DNA from: Ecdyonurus torrentis
Taxonomy: Eukaryota; Arthropoda; Insecta; Ephemeroptera; Heptageniidae
DNA length: 64,000 nucleotides
Reading direction: 5' to 3'
NCBI GenBank assembly: GCA_949318235.1
Contig: OX439128.1
Coordinates: 43,427,476-43,491,475, forward strand
The translations under genes and the position numbers were made by a program. Shown here piece after piece: positions 1 to 13,900 of this stretch. The notes below the pieces were generated by a model. The model was not told where the DNA came from and did not search any database. It saw only the letters and a list, made by a program, of their open reading frames with translations. Numbering within the stretch: position 1 is the stretch's first letter; the number at the start of each line of letters is the position of its first letter.

Positions 1-3000
1 AAAATAAAGTTATTAAATAGTATAGCAACAAAGTAATTAATTTGCTATATACACTGTTGCAAAAAAAAAAAATAAAAAAAAATAAAGTTATCAGAGGTGT
101 GTCAGAAATATTGATGTCATAAAACAATATAAATAAACGAAAGATGTTGGAGAAAAAAAAATCAAGCTTTATATTTTCAAGTTCAGTCAGCACCGCGCAA
201 ATTCAACACCGCGACTCGATCTATATAGACAATAAATCTTATTACCTTGATAAGTAAACAGCAGTAAAAACGTCAATCTCTCATTGAGCTCAAAGTATTT
301 TATCTCAATGCAGTATGAGTATAGATGTCATTAACTCATATATAAGGTTTCTTAATACGTTCCAGACTTTCAGACACACAGTATAAAGTTTTACTTTATT
401 ATTTTATAGCAATACATAATGCGCATTCATATGTAGATTTTCATTATAATGATCTGAATAAATATACATATTATTTTCATGCGGCAACAATATAAAATTT
501 TATATCAAAAGTGTCTGAAGAGGTGCAGAAATGTTCAAAATTATTATGTTAACTACATGTAAATCAAAATACAAAATTTTTAAACCATTGTTTCTTTTAA
601 ATATCAAAGTTGTATACAGAATATAATTATTATTATTATTATTTTAATTAGGGCTCTTGAAATTCTTATTGCAAGCAAAATATTGGCAAAATTTGCCATA
701 ATATGTTAAACCCATGCTATTTTGTCTTCGTGTAAAAATAATGGAATGAAAAAAAGGTTTTACTTTTTCTCTCCATTCCCTATGGAAGATAATAATATTG
801 TTCCTCTCTCTCTGAAATTATTAGGGGAAAATATGCGGATATCACGCACATATTTTCCCTTTCATTTAATAAAAAAAAAGTTGTTAATGAAGATTAATAA
901 TTTAGTACCATCACCAGCAGCAATAGTATAACAGCGGGTTGCTATATTCTTCATATTATATATTTGACACAGTTTAGCTAATAAAATTTAATTTTCTCTA
1001 TTATTTTGTTTTTAAAGCTTATCTACTAAAATGTGTGATAACGAGTGTGCGGGGTTGGCCTACATTATACATACATACCTACCTTTTTTTATTGCAGTAT
1101 AGTAGCTATAGGTATTGTGTGGTAACGCCCCCTCCTGGTGCCTGGTGGTCCTTTTTAGTTTTGGTGCATTGTTGGCACGGGACAATGCAGTAGAGCAGCT
1201 GCTTATGTTGACCATGTGCTCCAATATGTCATCAATATCACTGCTGGTCACTTATTGAAGTCTTCAATTCCTGCCATGGTCATCGAAAAAAAATGTCTTC
1301 CTCGTGCTTGACCTAAACTAAAACTTTTCTCTCATCAACATTTTTTTTCCTCTCCTTAAAAATGCAATTTCAACTTTTAATCACAAAAAAAAAAAAAAAA
1401 AAAAAATGCAATTCAGAAAAACAAAGGTTTAATTGTGCTTTACAAAAGTTCTATAGTTCTAATCTTTTATAATGCAGTAAAACACTTTTTTTATTATAGT
1501 TATATATAAAAAAAGACACTTAAATAAATTCAAATTGTTCTTCAAATGAAATGAAGAATCCAATAAAATATTAATTCTAGTGGATATATTAGCTTTCAAT
1601 TTTATAATAAAATTAAAAGTCATTGTTAATAATATAAATTTCATAAAGTTTGCCAACAATTTAATAATAAAATTATAATTGAAAAAGTTTAATTAATTAA
1701 TCTATTGTATTCAATAATACGACCATACTTGGCATTTGACACGTATAAAAGCTTTTGTGATATTGAAAAAAAATTAATATTATATATATATATAGCATAC
1801 AACGTATATAATATATAAATATTGAGCAATTACTAAAAAAAAATAAACCAGTGGCTAAATTTGCTATGTATGATGAAAGACAAACATCCAAATCTATATA
1901 ACAAAGATATTTCATTTTGTCATTTTAGATATAGATTTAAAAATACTGTATAATGTGGAAAACAATATATTATATTAAACCACAAAACTAACAAATTTAA
2001 TATTCCTCTCAAATCTAATGTATATTTGTTTCAATTTCATAATAAACAAATATTTTCATACTAAGATAAACTATTATTATTAAGCTTTCAAGAACAGAGA
2101 AGATTGAAATTTAAATTGATACTATTCAAACAAGTCAAGACTGACCCTCATCAAATATAAAATCAATATTTAATGTTTACTCTCTGCTATTGTAATAAAT
2201 TAATTATCTAAATCCATTACTTATAATAAATATACCACTTAAACCATAGTTTTCAATCAACTTGAGTGACTATTTCAATTATTTATTTAAAAATATTGAA
2301 ACTATTTAATTTAATGGATTTTTTTTTAAGTTCTATAACTTATTAATTATTATAATATTTTATAATAAAGGATTTTTTTTAGTTTAAAAAATAAAAAGAT
2401 TGTTAAAATTAATTTTTTATATAAACCATGTATTAAAACATATTTTTTTTATCTTCTGTACATTAAAAACTATATGCATTATTATTACAAATGACGTAAC
2501 ATATACAGCAAGGAGGAATTTAGGGGCTAATAAAAAATGGGGTAGGTAATATTTATTTTGTGACTGAACACGGTTCTGTGATATGCACAATCAGCTGATA
2601 AGAAATTTTGGGGTAATAGGCGACAGTTTTAGGGGGAGTATGTGGGAGGAAGTAGGGGGGGGGGGGGGCATCACATCACACAGGCGGTCACGTGGTCCTT
2701 CTCTGGCTTTGGTTGGTAGTACACACATCATTATTATAATTATTAATTACTATTAGAGCCCGGTATAAATGATAAAAACTTTTATACATATAAAATTAAC
2801 ATATATATTCGTTTTTTTTACAAATGTGACTTTTTTCTTGTATTTAAATTTTTGTCTACCACTAAAACATGGTAAAGTAAAGTAAAAAAAAAATTTTGAT
2901 TCAAATGTCTCTAAATTTTTGTTGTTGTATTAATAATGATAGAACACGAATAAAAATTTACATATATATTTTTTTTAAACATCACAGATTTCGCTATAAT

Positions 3001-6000
3001 ATTATACTTTATTTTTCTTTTTTACAATATTTTGTAATTAATACTTTTAATTTTACAAAAGACCTTATCATTTTTTGTTTGTATATTTTTACATTGTTAC
3101 TTTGCATTCATTATTATTAATATTATTGTTCTTTTGTAAAAACAATTTTTTTTTTTTTTTTTTTTTGAGACATTTGAAATCTGATATTACAACATTATTA
3201 CTTTCAAGATGTTACAAAAATCGTAGTTGGTCAATTTTATAAATCGAAATATCCAACCTCTATACTTTCATATGCTAATAATATTAATTTTGTAGTACAA
3301 TACTAATAAAATAATAAAAAAATTAAATTTCCTACTTATTTTCAGTCCTTTGATTTTTAACTTTAATATTTAAAAAAAATCTATTTAGTTATTAGAACCA
3401 ACTTTTATTTTAAACTATTTTTTATTTCAAAAGCAACAAAAATCAAAGGCAATTTCAGTCAATTTAAGTGGAAATTTAAAGTTTTTATATAATATATATA
3501 TATTTTTAAGAGATTATATAAAAAAAAAAACATTATAAAAAGTTCAAGAATCTGACAATAAATTGGCATTTAATTCGATGTTTATTTTTTATTTCAAATC
3601 ATAAAAAAAGTTGTACGTTCGTATTTTTTTTTTATCGTTAATAGTATAGTAAAGTATCGCTGTAAAAAATCACAATTTTTATGGTATACACTATACAGCA
3701 TAGCTTAAGGATATCCTGTCTTTATTTTATTATAAACAATCACACATATATATATATATATATACATTCATGTTACATTGATCGATGCACAATGAACGTA
3801 ACTTGCTAACAATACTTAAAAAAATTATTGCTATTATCTATCAAGGCTTTAATAGAAAACACGAAAATTTTAGGCCTATATTATATTAGGTAACTTTTAA
3901 CACCAATATTTATTTATATAATGTCAGAAACTTGTCAGGGACAAAAATTAATATAGAAAAGCATTAAAACAAGAGGTTGATATCTCGATATGCATAATAC
4001 ACAAGCCTATTATCTGTATTTTTTTTCTAGTACGAAAATGGGGAGGAGAAGGGACGGAGGGCAGTATTATTATTTTTTTTTTATCTATGTTAAATCTATC
4101 GTCTTTTTTTTTATCCAGTTTACAAGAATGTATATTATAAAAACGTTTACTTAGCACACAAACAAATGCAAGTATTTACATTGAGTTCTTATTATTATTG
4201 TATACAAAGGAAGGGTTGGAGGAAGATTGCGGTAGGTCAGGTGGAGGAACAAAAAAATACGTAATTAAAATATTTTAAAATAAAAAAATTTAAATCGCTG
4301 ATATTTAACAGGGAAGTTACGTTATTTTTTTTAAAAAATAAATAAAATATAGCATTTCTTTTTTTTTTTAATAATCCCTGTATTTTTCATTTAAAAATTT
4401 TCTTGCACCAAAATAATAATAGATGAAAAAATAGATATATATATTTTTTAATATTTTTGAACTAGATCATTGTAAAAAAAAAAAAGCACCAGGAGGAGGT
4501 TAAATATCGGACAGTAAGTAGTAAATAAAAAAATTTAAAAAAATTAGCATGTAGTTTATAGAAAACTGCATTATTTAAAAAGCTTTCCAAATATAAATAA
4601 TTTCTATAAACATTATTGACAGAAAAAAAAAAAAAGTATTTCGTCACAGAACGATAGCTTGACAATAATGGGTATTATTATTTTTATTTACGAAGATAAA
4701 AAGAGTGAAACTTGTTATAATGACTTTGATAAATAATAACCAGTGCATGTACAAGAGTTGAACAACCGAGACAGCTAGCAATATATACACACACACATGG
4801 TCCCTGTTGGGTATATGCAGTAAAAAATACAAGACTTGCTGCATTATAAAATAATAATTTTAATTACAAATAGACATGGTAACGAACGATATAATGCTAC
4901 TGCATTTTATGACATTACAAGTTCTTTATTTTTTATTTTTTCTAATTGGTTGCGTAATTTATATTGAAATAATGTTACTTAATTATTATTGTCATGTTTC
5001 TTAAATTTAAACAATTAAAACTTTGTTTTGAAATTTTAATAAATTTACATAAAATATTTATGTAAGTACTTAATTTATAAATTAACTAAAAAATTGAGTT
5101 CTGACGAGATAAAATATAAAATTAAGTCTAAAACTTGGTTGAAATTAGGTATAGACGTAAGAATATTTAGCAAATGAACAAATATGTTAACGTTATAACA
5201 AGTATTAGAAATCTGTTATGCAATCAGTTTGAATTTTGATAAATTACTAAAACAATTCAAATACGAACGCAGTAAATGTTGTAACACGTAAGTAACACCC
5301 AAGTTCTTACATTATAAGTATACAGTAGTAGTAGAAAATCTGCAATACAATACAACCAAAAACTGAATAATCACTTTGCAATGCAAGATAGACAAGGAAG
5401 CTTACAGGTGCCGGCACTATTACGTCATTCTCAGCTGGATGCAAAAATTGCAGGTGCAAACATTATCTATTGTATTCGTAATCTTTTTTTTTTAAACAAA
5501 TTAAAACATAATAATACCCCACAACCAAAGGTTATAGGACGAAGGCAAAAACAAAAATTACAGGTGAATTTTGTGCATCGTTTACTGCACCCTCCCTTTC
5601 TGCCTGGCAAATTATATGATTCATAACGGCCTTAGGGCATGTGACGTCATAAAGGAAGGTCGCTTACTTACTACAAGCTAGCTGGCTCGTTCGTTCGTTC
5701 GTTCATGTGACGCATTAGAAAGTTGTTTTGATTGGGCAGTTTTTAATATTGAAATAATACCACTGTCCGATATAATATAAAAATACAATAATAAGGGAAT
5801 TCCTATGATAAAGATTATTATTAAGGGAGGAAGAGGGTTGAATCTATTGCACACATAATATTGTAATTTAATAAAAACTTATGATAATTTGGCATAGAAA
5901 TACAATTTACACATTCAGTCATTCTTTTTTATTTTTTCATTTTTAATATAAATATGTTTGAAGACATTAAAAAATAATAATAAAAGTTAAAATTAGGCCA

Positions 6001-6505
6001 TGAAAAAAAGAATTGACCAATTTAGGCATGCTGTGTTTTTTTCTTGTTTTTTTTCTTTAAATATGCGCGTACGTATTAAAATTATAATAATTTTATAATA
6101 CAATATTATAAAGGGAGAGGGATTTACAAAGTTATTATGAACGTATAGAAAGACAGAAAAATATTTTAATAAATTTTTAAAATAAACATGCTTTTGTTTG
6201 CATTATTTTTCTTCAGTTTATAAAAAAATTAAGGAACTTAAAAATCTAAGCAGTGTTGTGGTGGGGTTATTAATTTTTTAACCTTACAATTAAAATTTTT
6301 CTAGAATTTATCACATGAATATATAATAAGTGCATGAAAACACATTAGAAGGAGCAACAAACTATCAATATTATTATTATTCCTCTCGTCGTCTTATTTA
6401 TATCAACACCTTGGTGAATTTGGTACCATACAAAAAAAGAAATGTTTTTTGTCTCTCACCTCAGCATCTTGAAAAACATCACATCATCACACACTCTCAG
6501 AGGGG
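1..6505. other. AT-rich intergenic DNA, probably containing the Rap2 3' UTR
   Basis: No convincing coding exon is visible; the short ORFs are low-complexity. The stretch is full of A/T runs and small TA, TTA and GTTC repeats (for example GTTC at about 5689-5704). The part next to 6506 is probably Rap2 3' UTR; a minus-strand AATAAA lies at 5928-5933, but in DNA this AT-rich it is not decisive. A perfect CRE-like TGACGTCA lies at 5642-5649. A more GC-balanced island at about 1050-1290 does not resemble a known domain. Confidence 0.6.
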
Positions 6506-7051
6506 CTACAGAACTGTACAACAGCAGTAGGACTTTTTCTCTTTTTCAGGATTAAAGTTCATTTCACGTACAACTTCTGCAAATACTTCATTGACGTTCG
6601 TTCTGCTTTTGGCACTGGCTTCCAAAAATGGACAACTCCAAGTTTGTGCGAGGGCCATTCCCTCAATAGTGGCGACTTCACGTTGGTGTTCCAAGTCAAG
6701 TTTATTGGCCACTAGCAGAATAGGCACTCTTTCGGATCCCTTAACTCGAGTAATTAACTCTTTCATTGTTTTAATATCCTGGAAAGTTTGATGATTCGTA
6801 AGACTGTAAACCACTACAAATCCTTGTCCATTTTTTATGTACAAATCACGCATACTTGCAAATTGCTCGGTACCTGCCGTATCCAAAATTTCTAGCACAC
6901 ATGGTGAACTATCTACTTCAATTTCTTTTCTGTAAAAGTCCTCAATAGTAGGGTCATATTTTTCCATGAAACAGCCGGACACAAATTGCACTGTGAGGGC
7001 ACTTTTGCCAACCCCACCCGAGCCAAGCACCACAACTTTGAACTCACGCAT
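6506..7051 (-). CDS. Rap2: Rap2-type Ras-family small GTPase
   Basis: This is a 181-residue, single-coding-exon small GTPase that cycles between GDP and GTP on membranes. Known Rap2 roles include signalling to cell adhesion, the cytoskeleton and MINK/TNIK-type kinases. Visible motifs are the P-loop GSGGVGKS (10-17), effector loop YDPTIEDFY (32-40), DTAGT with Thr61, NKLD (116-119) and SAK (146-148). Phe39 marks Rap2 rather than Rap1, which has Ser, and Thr61 is the Rap replacement for the Ras Gln61. The C-terminus CCCTVL is a CAAX box ending in Leu, which predicts geranylgeranylation at Cys178, with adjacent cysteines available for palmitoylation. The length matches the family (about 183) and all catalytic positions are intact. 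No intron interrupts the coding region. It is transcribed divergently from the scramblase. Confidence 0.97.
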   Translation of the reverse strand: MREFKVVVLGSGGVGKSALTVQFVSGCFMEKYDPTIEDFYRKEIEVDSSPCVLEILDTAGTEQFASMRDLYIKNGQGFVVVYSLTNHQTFQDIKTMKELITRVKGSERVPILLVANKLDLEHQREVATIEGMALAQTWSCPFLEASAKSRTNVNEVFAEVVREMNFNPEKEKKSYCCCTVL

Positions 7052-7195
7052 TTTTATACACTTTTGTCTTGTCTTAGGTCTATGGCATTAATTAGGCACA
7101 CTAATGAATGTCTTGTGTAGCAAGTAAAGTGGTGTCTGATGTAAAAAAAGACTCCATACAGGGTTGACAGATAAAATAACAGCGACAGGTCTCGA

Positions 7196-7224
7196 TCACA
7201 ACCTCACTCTGTCAGCCATCTTGC
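7196..7224 (-). promoter_or_regulatory. YY1/TISU-like motif with a 7-codon upstream ORF ahead of Rap2
   Basis: The minus strand reads GCAAGATGGC at 7224-7215, matching the YY1 core (AAnATGGC) and about 10 of 12 positions of the TISU short-5'UTR initiator. Its ATG (7219-7217) opens a 7-codon frame ending in TGA at 7198-7196, upstream of and separate from the Rap2 start at 7051. Whether transcription starts upstream of it is not visible. Confidence 0.45.
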
Positions 7225-7591
7225 AAGACTGAATCCGAAATTTTCCGAATGATTGAATTCACTTCCGAAAATTGCCGAAGCGATTGTTAACCCTCTAGCG
7301 GCAAAAAATATTACTTGTTTCCAAAACTTGAGTAGCCAACATTATAAAGTATAACTAAATTTAAGACAAAGATTAAAATATTTATTTTGTGTGTAGAATG
7401 AATAGATGGTTCTTTAAATGTTTCAAATCTAAAATTCAAATATAAAAAAATATTTGAGAAAGATATAAATTCAGACATCACTTAGTTTTGAAGTAATTTC
7501 AAAATGTGAATTAGTGTACTAAAAATTAAATTTCATATTCTAAAGTTGGCTATGAACTGTTTTGGGGAATATTCAGGGAATATTACGCCTG

Positions 7592-7676
7592 TGACGTCAT
7601 TTATTGCAAAATTAGTGTTAAAAGTTACCTGACTTTGTGCAAAAACAGTGAGTTAGTAGGCGTGTCAGCTTTCCAG
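7592..7676 (+). promoter_or_regulatory. Scramblase promoter with a CRE and probable non-coding exon 1
   Basis: A perfect palindromic TGACGTCA lies at 7592-7599. A strong donor TTCCAG|GTAAAG at 7676/7677 can pair with the acceptor CTTTCAG at 7922, which leads straight into the 5' UTR and ATG at 7958. I infer a short untranslated first exon ending at 7676; its start is not defined. Confidence 0.45.
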
Positions 7677-7957
7677 GTAAAGTGACTGATAATTTATTTA
7701 TAATTTAAATTTCTCCTTGATATGTTACTGTCAAATGCGGCAATATCTTTAATGCTGATTGATTACTAAATAAACTTCAAACTTTCATTTTTTAAGCACT
7801 CGAAAGAGTGTCGCCGTTTTTCTTACTGAGTTTTTTCTTCACATTAAATCGTTGTGAATAAATGAATGAAATCGCATTTTCAGAAGAGTGACAATTAATT
7901 TTGTTTGGTATGCATCTTTCAGATATTCGTGACTGACGTTTGATCATCTCTGTGCCA

Positions 7958-10900
7958 ATGTCTTACCCTCCGCCAGCGCAAGGAGCCTATCCTCCCTCTT
8001 ATGGTATGTATGTATGTATGTATATGCATATTATGTATGCTCACATGATGAGTCATATACACATGTGCAAAGTTGCTGGTACAAATAAGTTGCACGTGTC
8101 GCTGTTTTATGCCTTAAGTATTTTCTCAAAATAGATAATCTGTCAATGACAATATAGGTACAGTATGTATATGAATAACATACATGTATGCATGAGACAT
8201 TATGAAACTCAGGAGATTCATAGTTTCTCTCTAAGTCTGTATCTGTAATGGCCTGTTCACAATGACATGTAAATTCACGTAACTTACGTGAAGATACAAC
8301 AATCAATGTTATTTGGATTCTACAAATTTACATGAATTTACGCGTCATTATGTGAACAGCCCATTAGGACTGATGAAGGCATATGCATATAAAAACACAA
8401 AAATTCAAAATTCTCCTCTCCATCTCTCTTGGAGTTTATTGTCAAAATATTTCCAATGTGTTATTTTTTTATATCTGTGCTAGCAATTGATTTTCACTGC
8501 ATGAACTACATATCGGACTCTTCACTATGGTAAGGCCCTTGCTGATTTCTCCCATCCCTAATTCCTTCAAATTTATTTATTTATTATTATTATTTGCTTT
8601 GACTAAACCTCAGTGAGGAATTGGCAGTTTTCCAACTGCATTTTAGCACCCCAAATCTTCCAAAACCCTATGCCCTATGTATGTACTTGTGGGTTCATCG
8701 CAAACGGGTCGGCATTCACCATACCATAATAGACTTAGGAAACTGTGGAAACACTCAGTCAGGATGTTCGGCAAGGTTGACCTTGCCTCCAAGCTAGCTT
8801 CTTGCCATCGTTAGGCTTTTGTAAAAGCGTGGACTGTGGTTGGGATTGATCCCGCAACTACGCAACCTCTTGCATGTAAGTCAGACGCGTGAAGCACTAG
8901 GCTATGGAGTCGGTCATACGTACCTAACGGTGAAGGTTTATTTTCCTAAATATATCTTATTTGTGGTATTAATTATTATTTACTTGAAGCAGTATTAAAC
9001 AAAAGAAAAGAAATATCAGCAAGGGCCTTACTGCAGTAGAAGTTCTATAGAGACTAGAGAGGTCAAGGTCTTGCGAGGCACCAAGGTATAGTTATATAAT
9101 GTTGTACAAACAAGAGCTTTTGTCATTTTAATGACATTTTCAATCAAACAAGAGGTTTGTTTGAGCACATCACAGAGTGGCATGTAGTCTTGTATTACAC
9201 TACACTATTCAGCTCTGCATCGCTCATTCCCCCCATAAAAAAAAAAGCATTTTAAATCAAAAAACAGGAACACAAAGTTGTCTGCTAGCGTTTGGTTAGT
9301 ATCGTTAAGCTTTCAGTTTGCATATTTTTTTCATTAAACCACCTTTGGCAAGTCTTCTAATGAGAGATCTCTTCTACGTTAGATCAACAGTTAATTAAAA
9401 AAAAAAAAAAAAAAAAAAAACGCTACATTTATTTTAGTACGGTATTTAATTTCAAATAATATTTTTTTTTTATGTATTATTAATAAGAATGTAAACAATA
9501 AACTTTATAAATGTTGTAAATATTAAGAGTGCATGATGTTCAAATATGAGTTAATTTATATAAATATAGTATGTTGGACGCAATATATATTAATTTGTAA
9601 TCCTCTGATCAAAATTTTTATTTATTTAAACCATATTATTACTGTACTGTATTAAGCAATTTAATTTTAAACCATATTACATTATAATTGCCTTGTTCAC
9701 AATAAGCTTTTTCTAAGTGGAATTGTTAAGCAAACTCCATAAGAATGCATGTTATTTTGATGAAATAATTAAAAATTCCAAATAGAAAAAGCTTATTGTG
9801 ACGGGCCGATCCAGTACAAAATTTTGGAGGGGACGATTTCATATACTATAATGTTAATCTTGGGGTTAGCGGGTGGTGGGTGATAATACCTGTAATGTAT
9901 TTTGACCGTTCTTGAGGGGGTGCCCCCTGCACTCCCCCCCCCCCTCTGGATCTGCCCTTCATTGTGAACACAGCTAATGTCATAGCACTGACATATTGCC
10001 GTAGCCCAATTAGGTATTAGACTGTTGAGTAGGAAGAATAAATATGGTGTATATAAGGTGAGTAGTACTGACGTGAGTAGCTGTAGTATAGGAGACCTTA
10101 CTAGTGAGAAAGATAGAATAGGAGAATAAGCATATTGGTGCGACAGAAACAAAAAGGAAATTAATGTTAAAGGCGTAGAACACCTTGAACAAAAAAGTTG
10201 TGTAATATCCTAACAAACCTGAAAATCAACGTTGATTTGGCCAAAGTCGTTGATTCCTAATTTATTTTCCATTCACTAAATGCCGCTGGCGGTCACTGAT
10301 GTCACAGCTCACTAGTCCACGTGCGCGTAAACCGAGCAAGCTGTAACGTCAGTGACCGCCAGTGGCATTTTGTGAATGGAAAATAAATTTGAAATCAATG
10401 ACTCTGGCCAAATCAACGTTGATTTTCAGGTTTGTGAGGATATTACGCAACTTTTTTGTTCAAGGTGTTCTACGCCTTTAATGAATGATTAATGTAAAAT
10501 GTTCAACACTGTTGTATTCTCAAGTCTATATTTGACTCTTAGTTTTCTGCAAACCATATGTTGAACCATATGTATGTTGAAACATTTATGTGATGTTTTG
10601 ACCATTTCATGTCATTGTTCCAGATGCAGGCTATCAACCTGGTGGTCCACCCCAAGTTGGATTCAACATGGCAGGAGCAGGCTACCCTCCACCACAGGGT
10701 GCTTACCCACCACCTCAGGGTGCCTATCCTCCACCTCAAGGAGGAGCAGGGTACCCCCCACCACAAGGTGGATACCCTCCACCCCAGGCATACCCTTCGC
10801 CTCAAGGAGGGGCTGGTTACCCTGCCCCAGGAGGATACCCACCGCCAGGCCAGGCAGCTTACCCACCCCCAGGAGGTTATGGACAGGGTGGATTTCCTTC

Positions 10901-13900
10901 TCCACCAATCACATCACAGCCAGCTGGACAAGGCAAGAATATACATTTTTATTTTACACATGACTGTAATAACTGATAGTATATATACCATTCAAATGCA
11001 GTGTTTGTTTTTCTCATAAGAATAACACTGTAAATTTAGTGTAATTTTTTGAATGGTAAAATATATTACTGTATCACAATTGTGTGTACTCCATAATTCA
11101 GATCTGATGATAACACTCTTTCCAAATCTAAAAGCATGTGGTTGTGGTATATTATTGAATATTGTTAGAACACGGTACTGACAGTTTTGTTAGTATAACT
11201 AAACTGCAATTGAAAAACACAGATTATAGTCAGATTTTGTACCCGAAAATGAAAACTTACTTAAGGCAATATTAATGTCCAATATTAAGAGATAAACAAT
11301 ATTGAAACAAATATACTAAATTGAAAGAAAAGGATAGGAGAAAACCAGCAAGGGCCTTACCATAGTGAAGAGAGTCCCATAGTTCGGTGAAAATCTTGCT
11401 AGCACAGATATAAAATAACTAACACATTGGAAATATTTTGGCAATTGACTCCAAGAGAGATATGGAGCGTGTTATGCCTTCATCACATGTAAGGACTGAT
11501 GAAGGCATAACACGCTCCATATCTCTCTTGGAGTCGATTGCCGAAATATTTCCAATGTGTTAGTTATTTTATATCTGTGCTAGCAAGATTTTCACCGAAC
11601 TATGGGACTCTCTTCACTATGGTAAGGCCCTTGCTGGTTTTCTCCTATCCTTTTCTTTCAATTTATCATACCTAACCGCGATGGTTTATTTTCCTTAATA
11701 TACATATTGAAACAAATATAGATTATTTTGTTATACTGTTTCCTTTACCTTTATTATTATGGGCTTGATTTTCCACATCATGACATTGTAATGGCCAGCT
11801 CGTACTTCTAGCATTGCGGACTCTAACCACCCACTGTTAGACTCAAGCTACCCTACTCTTATATATTGTGGCAATCTAATAGCAACTGTCTTCGAATAAG
11901 CCAAGCAATGCCATGCCAGATCGCATATTCAAACCTGTACCTGTGACGGGTTTGACAGGCACAAGTCTTTGACTGGAACAATACATTTCTGCATCATACA
12001 GTTCCATTGGCCGGACACAGATGGAGGGAATGGGCAAGGTCGTCTAGAGAACTTTAACAAAGAAGTGACATCCCTAGGTTTTAGACAGAACTGCAAACAC
12101 AAAACAGTAAGCCTACATCACCTTATTTCGAGGTACCAATAGCAGCCCAGAACAGGCCATTCTGAGGCACCAATCAGAGCGCAAGACATAGGGAAGGCGC
12201 CAAAAGAAGGCTTACACGCTCTCTGATTGGTGCCTCAGAATGGCTATTGGTGCCTCGAAATAAAGTGATGTTGTCTTACTGTTTTGAGTATGCCTAAACA
12301 TGGGGATATCACTTCTCTGTTAAAGTTCTCTAAGGTCGTCATATGTAAGCATTCACTGGCTATGAAACACTTGCAACACCACACCCACAAATTGTGCATT
12401 CCAGCCCAGGCTTCTCTATTTTCGTACCACTCTATCAGGGCCACAATGTGGTAGCTGAGTAGCAAGGAGGGAACCTCATGATGGTTTGGAGGTGCAGTAG
12501 GGTAGACTTGACCCTTTACAACGGAGTGATACAAGGAGATTACGGGACAAGCTAAAGGCTTTCATCCATTCAAGTACTAACCAGACACACTCACACAAGT
12601 CCAAGTAACACAACACCCCCACTGACCATGGTATGATCTATTTTGATCACCTAATGTAACCTAAGAAGTAAAGGAATATTTGACCAACACTATTCAAATT
12701 GTTTGTGGCATTCTTCTCTTATTTTTTATGTACAGTATTAGTATGTTGAAGTAAATGTTGCAAAATATAGTAAATTAAACATTCAGTTATTATTAGGTAT
12801 TATTATTATTATTATTATTATTTGTTTTTATATCTCCATACTTGATCAAACTTGCTATTGCGTGCATCGGGCTCATACTGAATGCAAAATGCAGGCAACC
12901 TGTCAATATCCAAAATACTGTGACTATTTTGCTAGAAAGCGCGTTGATGGCTATTTGGGCACTAGGCCCTGACCGCCTCCATCGGGCTGATATCCTCCCC
13001 TGAGCGTGGTGGGACACTTTTCCGTGAGCTCATTGAAACTGGATGCCCACAGTTACTGAGGCACTTAAGGGCGGGGTGGCTCTTGGCCTCCCAAGCCCAT
13101 ACCTTGGCCGCCTCACATCCAAAAAGGCAAGCTAGGTTAAGGGGCTTCAGAGGATGAGGCCCACCCCCACACCTAGATCCTCTCCTGGGCGGAGACGGGC
13201 GTGACCCCGAGCCCTGGAACCATACACTACCGGAAGCCATTTATTATGCCTTTATTATGACGCCTTTTGTGTTTTATTATTATTATTATTGCAACCTGTG
13301 GATTTTTGCTGTCTGAAAAGTGTGCTTGTCTTACATCTAGTTAGTCACAGTGCCGACAAATAGTTATAGTATGTCTATTAAAATTAAGGAATTGATTTCT
13401 AAAATATTCAAAATATATAAAATGGGAAGGACATTATATTATATATAATTCAATATTTTAGTTGGTAGAAAATAAGAATTCAAATAGATTAGAGGAAAGG
13501 GGAAATCTATAATTTTATTTTGTTCACTTTGCTTGCAAAATAGTAACACCTTCATTTTGGCATTCTAAAATGTTATGATTATTAATTTAATTGGAGGGGG
13601 GAGAGGTCTTCAAGTTTTGGTGTCAAATCTAATATGTTTTTGTACGTAACACTTTTTTTTTTTTTTTTTTTTTAAATTTGTATATATATGCATTGCATAT
13701 TAATATAATATAATAATATAATTAATTAATAATCATATTAAGGGAGTAGGGTACCGACGTCAGCCATTAGACTCAAACTTTTCTCGTCAAAAAAATCTGA
13801 AATTTTGAACAATGATGCTTCAGCTTAAGACAATTTAAAATATATAAAAATTCTGGGGGGTCACTGTGCAAATTAATTTTATATTATTTTTTGAAATTTT

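Noticed and set aside
1060..1251. 63-codon minus-strand ORF in a GC-balanced island
   Set aside because: There is no recognisable domain, no splice partners and no conserved motif; it may be a repeat relic.
10539..11019. Several ORFs in other frames over the scramblase Pro-rich exon
   Set aside because: They are shadows: only one frame gives YPPPQG repeats and joins in phase to the flanking exons.
12962..13240. 92-codon GC-richer ORF
   Set aside because: It lies in an interspersed SINE-like repeat with another copy at 44.4 kb; no protein family resemblance.
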